Assembly (NCBI GenBank): GCA_016284975.1
Contig: JAEEPV010000010.1
Location: 1 to 6,315, forward strand
Reading direction: 5' to 3'
Length of the DNA: 6,315 nt
Source: Solobacterium sp.
GTDB taxonomy: Bacteria; Bacillota_I; Bacilli_A; Erysipelotrichales; Erysipelotrichaceae
The position numbers and the translations under genes are program-made. Positions 5,540 through 6,315 of this stretch are shown here, piece after piece. The notes beneath the pieces were generated by a model. That model ran no database searches. It saw only the letters and a list, made by a program, of their open reading frames with translations, and was not told the origin of the DNA. Numbering within the stretch: position 1 is the stretch's first letter; the number at the start of each line of letters is the position of its first letter.

Positions 5540-5556
5540 GAAAGGGGATAAAAAAC

Positions 5557-6090
5557 ATGTATTCATTTTTTTTGTCATCATTAGCTGTCGGTTCTACCGT
5601 GCTTGTGATCTGGTCCATTATCTGGTATGTGCTGACCATTGTCGGAGATTGGAAGATTTTTGAAAAGGCTGGCGAGAAGCCCTGGAAATCAATCATTCCA
5701 TTTCTGAATACCTACACCGAATTCAAACTCTCATGGAAGGGTGTTTATGGCATTGTGATGATTATCTGCAATCTGATCACAACCAATTACGCCAGAATAT
5801 CCAATACGTATCGTGTCTACATGGCACAGTCTGCAGAGGGAAGCACGGTTGTTGCGGTACCGAGCGCTCCGTCTGGATTATTTACGGCAATTGCAGTGTG
5901 TGCGCTGGTGGTTACAATTGTGCTCAATGTGCTTAAGGCGAAGAATCTTGCGGCTGCGTTTGGGAAAAACACCGGCTTTGCGATGGGCCTGTTCTTCTTT
6001 GAACCGATCTTCCGCATTGTTCTCGGCCTTGGAAAAGACAAGTATGTCGGACCAATGGGAAATCCGAATCAGCCAAAAACATTCCGTTAA
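5557..6090 (+). CDS. DUF5684-like membrane protein, 177 residues
   Basis: This is a small integral membrane protein of unknown function. Hydrophobic helices lie at about 5-29, 62-76, 107-127 and 141-158. Two segments are typical of the DUF5684 group as I recall it: after helix 1, DWKIFEKAGEKPWKSIIPFLN (31-51), an amphipathic 'K.FEKAG..GW...IPFYN' block, and near the C-terminus FGKNTGFAMGLFFFEPIFRIV (135-155) followed by LGLGKDKYVG. Some proteins with this block also carry a signal-peptidase domain; nothing like that is present here. The segment 86-106 (VYMAQSAEGSTVVAVPSAPS) is a polar loop. ATG 5557 is supported by AAGGGGAT seven bases upstream and by the promoter at 5508. The gene stands alone. 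After the stop come only a weak stem and the end of an insertion sequence. Confidence 0.85.
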   Translation: MYSFFLSSLAVGSTVLVIWSIIWYVLTIVGDWKIFEKAGEKPWKSIIPFLNTYTEFKLSWKGVYGIVMIICNLITTNYARISNTYRVYMAQSAEGSTVVAVPSAPSGLFTAIAVCALVVTIVLNVLKAKNLAAAFGKNTGFAMGLFFFEPIFRIVLGLGKDKYVGPMGNPNQPKTFR

Positions 6091-6105
6091 GAAAATCTGT
6101 TTCAT

Positions 6106-6118
6106 GTCTGATACAGAC
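6106..6118 (+). terminator. Short hairpin after the DUF5684-like gene, weak terminator candidate
   Basis: GTCTG-ATA-CAGAC is a perfect 5-bp stem with a 3-base loop, 16 bases after the stop codon. Outer bases CTGT (6097-6100) and ACAG (6121-6124) can pair across an internal loop. No T-run follows beyond CGTTT, so efficiency is doubtful. Confidence 0.3.
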
Positions 6119-6146
6119 TGACAGCGTTTAACGTAAGTCCGTAGAA

Positions 6147-6181
6147 GTCCCCGCCTTCTTACGAAGTGTAAAGACGGGGAT
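6147..6181 (+). repeat. Subterminal imperfect palindrome of the IS left end
   Basis: A 10-bp stem with one C-A mismatch (TCCCCGCCTT with AAGACGGGGA) is flanked by a G-T wobble (6147 with 6181) and encloses a 13-base loop that can form a few more pairs (TTAC with GTGTAA, one bulge). TnpA of this family recognises such a hairpin in single-stranded DNA. A bulged or mismatched base in the stem is usual. Confidence 0.7.
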
Positions 6182-6190
6182 GAATTCGGG

Positions 6191-6208
6191 TATCATATAT
6201 GATATAAT
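6191..6208 (+). promoter_or_regulatory. 14-bp palindrome overlapping the tnpA -10 box
   Basis: TATCATATATGATA (6191-6204) is a perfect palindrome, and a perfect TATAAT (6203-6208) begins inside it. Transcription would start near 6215, about 30 bases before the tnpA ATG. No good -35 hexamer is present. The palindrome could simply reflect A/T richness or be an operator limiting transposase synthesis. Confidence 0.4.
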
Positions 6209-6245
6209 TTATTCAGTCGTAATTGATGATTGGTTGTAAATATCA

Positions 6246-6315
6246 ATGGAACTGGACAATAATAATCATTCAGTATTCGCTATGTATTATCACCTTATTC
6301 TTGTTGTGAAATACC
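6246..6315 (+). CDS. tnpA: TnpA, IS200/IS605-family Y1 transposase (N-terminus only)
   Basis: The 23 complete codons from ATG 6246 include NHSVFAMYYHLILVVKY, the familiar start of IS200-type TnpA ('..HSVY.L.YHLV.V.KYR'). TnpA is a small (about 130-155 residues) HUH nuclease that cuts single-stranded DNA with one tyrosine. The HUH histidines and the tyrosine lie beyond the window, so activity cannot be judged. ATG 6246 is the first start after an in-frame TAA at 6237-6239. No Shine-Dalgarno site precedes it (TTGTAAATATCA), which fits the low translation usual for this family's transposases. Confidence 0.88.
   Translation, partial: MELDNNNHSVFAMYYHLILVVKY

Larger units (their letters stand above)
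6133..6315 (+). mobile_element. Left end of an IS200/IS605-family insertion sequence (runs off the window)
   Basis: The stretch contains a subterminal hairpin, then a promoter, then the N-terminus of a Y1 transposase reading away from the end. This is the arrangement of IS200/IS605 elements, which move as single-stranded DNA, have no terminal inverted repeats and make no target duplication. The hairpin TCCCCGCCTT / AAGACGGGGA (6148-6157 and 6171-6180) has one C-A mismatch and a 13-base loop. In this family TnpA cuts a short distance 5' of such a hairpin at a 4-5-base target, so the true tip should lie within roughly 6119-6147. The start given here is a guess. Whether the element also carries tnpB cannot be seen. 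Confidence 0.75.

Noticed and set aside
1..6315. CRISPR array, tRNA, rRNA, prophage or defence-system genes
   Set aside because: No regularly spaced repeats, no cloverleaf or rRNA signature words and no recognisable Cas, phage or restriction proteins were seen on either strand.

Overview
The window looks like a chromosomal segment of a Gram-positive bacterium of the Bacillota (Clostridia or Erysipelotrichia type). The grounds are strong purine-rich ribosome binding sites, A/T-rich promoters, hairpin plus T-run terminators, and the families present: a dCache-type diguanylate cyclase, a Fic protein with a MerR-like N-terminus, a DUF5684-type membrane protein and a small protein of a kind I recall from Bacillota. 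This assignment is an inference; no ribosomal or other marker gene is present.

Layout from left to right: (1) positions 2-130 hold the last 42 codons of an unidentified, probably membrane-anchored protein, followed by a hairpin at 172-207. (2) A good promoter (259-287) and a leader of about 130 nt carrying a 15-bp palindrome precede a large sensor protein (426-2960). Its order is membrane-bound extracellular Cache-like sensor, HAMP, catalytic GGDEF, response-regulator receiver, degenerate GGDEF. (3) Converging on it, separated only by a bidirectional terminator, is a class II Fic enzyme on the minus strand (2994-3884) with its own -10 box. (4) Upstream of fic on the same strand, but cut off from it by a UUCG-loop terminator, is an unrecognised membrane protein of 5-6 helices (4039-4644). 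It is preceded by a chain of two abutting mini-ORFs. (5) Diverging from it is a 49-codon zinc-ribbon gene (4805-4954) with its own terminator. (6) A minus-strand 84-residue Bacillota-type hypothetical protein (5019-5273) follows; it has no Shine-Dalgarno site and may be read from a leaderless or coupled message. (7) A DUF5684-like four-helix membrane protein (5557-6090) has its own promoter and a hairpin at the 5' end of its message. (8) The right edge is the left end of an IS200/IS605-family element: a subterminal imperfect hairpin at 6147-6181 and the first 23 codons of tnpA from 6246.

The genes do not form one operon. Almost every gene has its own promoter or terminator, and the strands alternate, so this is a patchwork of single-gene units. 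The best functional theme is signalling: c-di-GMP production tuned by an extracellular ligand and by phosphorylation, next to a nucleotide-transferring Fic enzyme. A functional link between the two is not shown by the sequence. I see no defence island, CRISPR array, prophage, tRNA or rRNA. The most unusual items are the GGDEF-REC-GGDEF architecture, the HTH-Fic fusion with its intact inhibitory motif, the tiny zinc-ribbon gene with its dedicated terminator, and the stacked mini-ORFs at 4637-4757.
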